From Acidimicrobiia bacterium (GTDB lineage Bacteria > Acidobacteriota > Terriglobia > Bryobacterales > Bryobacteraceae), in the NCBI GenBank assembly GCA_016871315.1, contig VFZE01000008.1, forward strand, positions 1 through 64,000: 64,000 nucleotides of DNA. Reading direction: 5' to 3'. The translations under genes and the position numbers were made by a program. Positions within the stretch are counted from its first letter, which is position 1. Each line of letters starts with the position of its first letter. The notes below the pieces were generated by a model. The model was not told the origin of the DNA. It worked only from the letters and a program-made list of their open reading frames with translations, and ran no database searches. Below are positions 63,011 through 64,000 of the stretch, piece by piece.

Positions 63011-64000
63011 ATGTTCTCCATGTCCCTGCGTTTCTGTCTCTACCTGCTCGCCTGTTGCTGGCTCGCCTTCCCGGCGGTCAAAAGCATCCACGTTACCGAG
63101 CGAAGCGATGTCTTGAAGGGTGCTCCCATGGGCTCGGCCGGCCCCTATGAGCGAATCGTTGCCCGCATGCTTTTCACTATCGACCCGAAGCTGGCTCCCA
63201 ACGCCATCATCACGGACCTGGCGCTGGCCCCTCGTAACGCCGAGGGCATGGTCGAGTTCGCCGCGGACCTTTATGTCCTGAAGCCCCGCGATCCCGCCAA
63301 AGGCAATGGCACGGTGCTCTTTGAGGTCTCCAACCGTGGGCGAAAAGGGATCGTATCCATGTTCAGCCGCGGCTCCTCCTCCCTCGACCCGCGAACCGAG
63401 CAGGACTTCGGCGACAAGTTTCTCATGGAGCGCGGCTACATGCTGGCCTGGGTCGGCTGGCAGTTCGATGTGCCTGACCAGCCGGAGTTGATGCGGCTGT
63501 TCACGCCGGTGGTGAGCGGCGCTGCGGTACAGGGTGTGGCGCGCGCCGAATTCGTACCGAATTCAAAAATCTTCGAGCATTCCCTCGCCGACCGTGACCA
63601 TATCGCCTACCGCGCCGTGACCACCGCCGAGGCGCAACTTACGGTGCGCGACCGCTGCGACGCTCAACGGCAAACCATTCCGCGCGCCGCCTGGAAATTC
63701 ACAGAAGACGCCACGGCCGTGCGCTACGAAACAGGTTTTGAGCCCGGCAAGGTCTACGAAGTGGTCTACACGACCAAGGACCCGGTGCTGGTCGGCCTTG
63801 GCCCCGCCGCTGTCCGCGACTTCATCTCGTACCTGAAATACGGCACTCGCACCGCTGGGATCAACGTGCTCGGCGATCAGCGCCGTTTTATCAAGCGCGC
63901 CATCGGCTTCGGCACATCGCAGAGCGGACGCTTTCTGCGGACGTTTCTCTACCACGGCTTCAATCAGGATGAACAGAACCGCAAGGTGTTCGACGGCGTT
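63011..64000 (+). CDS. Exported alpha/beta-hydrolase-domain protein (3' end outside the window)
   Basis: At least 330 residues are visible. The start MFSMSLRFCLYLLACCWLAFP is a signal peptide behind a GAGGA ribosome binding site. The sequence matches the large acidobacterial/proteobacterial alpha/beta hydrolase domain family: APMGSAGPYERIVARMLFTI, GTVLFEVSNRGRKG, YMLAWVGWQFDVP and a nucleophile elbow FGTSQSGRFLRTFLYHG near 305-320. The natural substrate is unknown. The catalytic His region lies beyond the window. Confidence 0.85.
   Translation, partial: MFSMSLRFCLYLLACCWLAFPAVKSIHVTERSDVLKGAPMGSAGPYERIVARMLFTIDPKLAPNAIITDLALAPRNAEGMVEFAADLYVLKPRDPAKGNGTVLFEVSNRGRKGIVSMFSRGSSSLDPRTEQDFGDKFLMERGYMLAWVGWQFDVPDQPELMRLFTPVVSGAAVQGVARAEFVPNSKIFEHSLADRDHIAYRAVTTAEAQLTVRDRCDAQRQTIPRAAWKFTEDATAVRYETGFEPGKVYEVVYTTKDPVLVGLGPAAVRDFISYLKYGTRTAGINVLGDQRRFIKRAIGFGTSQSGRFLRTFLYHGFNQDEQNRKVFDGV

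Overview
The window looks like chromosomal DNA of an Acidobacteriota of the Bryobacterales/Solibacter type. This is inferred from gene content, not from a marker-gene tree. Supporting signs are high GC, a CHRD-repeat protein ending in a TIGR03437-like domain, a BACON-type fragment, a GWxTD-domain protein, a DUF1549/DUF1553 plus DUF1501 pair, several Tat-exported Gfo/Idh/MocA and sugar-isomerase-like enzymes, a tricorn-like protease, and many exported hydrolases.

Layout. 0-1.8 kb: two small exported products on the minus strand, an uncharacterised plus-strand protein and an XRE-type regulator; the last two share an operator-like sequence. 1.8-3.2 kb: ubiX-like and pheA. 3.2-7.4 kb: a mutagenic-repair pair, dnaE2 and an ImuB-like Y-family protein that has lost two catalytic acidic residues; each gene starts just behind a copy of the same palindrome. 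7.5-13.8 kb: a conserved unknown, xerD, a CCA/poly(A)-type nucleotidyltransferase, an exported oxidoreductase and the CHRD protein. 13.8-16.6 kb: a hydrolase pseudogene, tRNA-Val(GAC), an rRNA/tRNA methyltransferase of the SpoU class, hutH and tRNA-Asn(GTT). 16.6-19.5 kb: a decayed accessory island beside tRNA-Asn, with a frameshifted integrase, an excisionase-like gene, a helicase-like N-terminal scrap and a broken transposase. 19.6-22.7 kb: gltX-glnS.

22.7-36.5 kb is rich in exported proteins: sulfatase, tricorn-like protease, a Tat-exported DapA-like enzyme with a VOC protein, a cyclase driven from the other side of a shared palindromic promoter, a nitrilase-type amidase, a tiny lipoprotein, and the GWxTD / beta-barrel / FG-GAP gene trio. 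36.5-37.2 kb holds a BACON fragment, a small TPR protein and the SRP RNA.

37.2-50.3 kb is a long co-directional run: dnaX-ybaB-recR, then lacI-DUF1080-glycosyltransferase, then five genes joined by 1-4 nt overlaps (gdh-mutS-anmK-exported propeller protein-exported alpha/beta hydrolase). 50.3-57.2 kb: a GlcG-like protein, a Uma2-family protein, an oxidoreductase plus TIM-barrel isomerase pair, a secreted trypsin-like peptidase and an msrP without msrQ. 57.2-64 kb: the DUF1549/1553-DUF1501 pair, queA and tsaD diverging, and the start of a large exported alpha/beta hydrolase.

The most interesting signals are regulatory. They are the paired palindromes in front of the ImuB-like and dnaE2 genes, the XRE-linked operator pair, and the repeated placement of a -10-like hexamer 6-8 nt before start codons, which implies leaderless mRNAs. 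One 10-bp palindrome appears to serve two divergent leaderless genes. No CRISPR array, rRNA operon or intact insertion sequence was seen.
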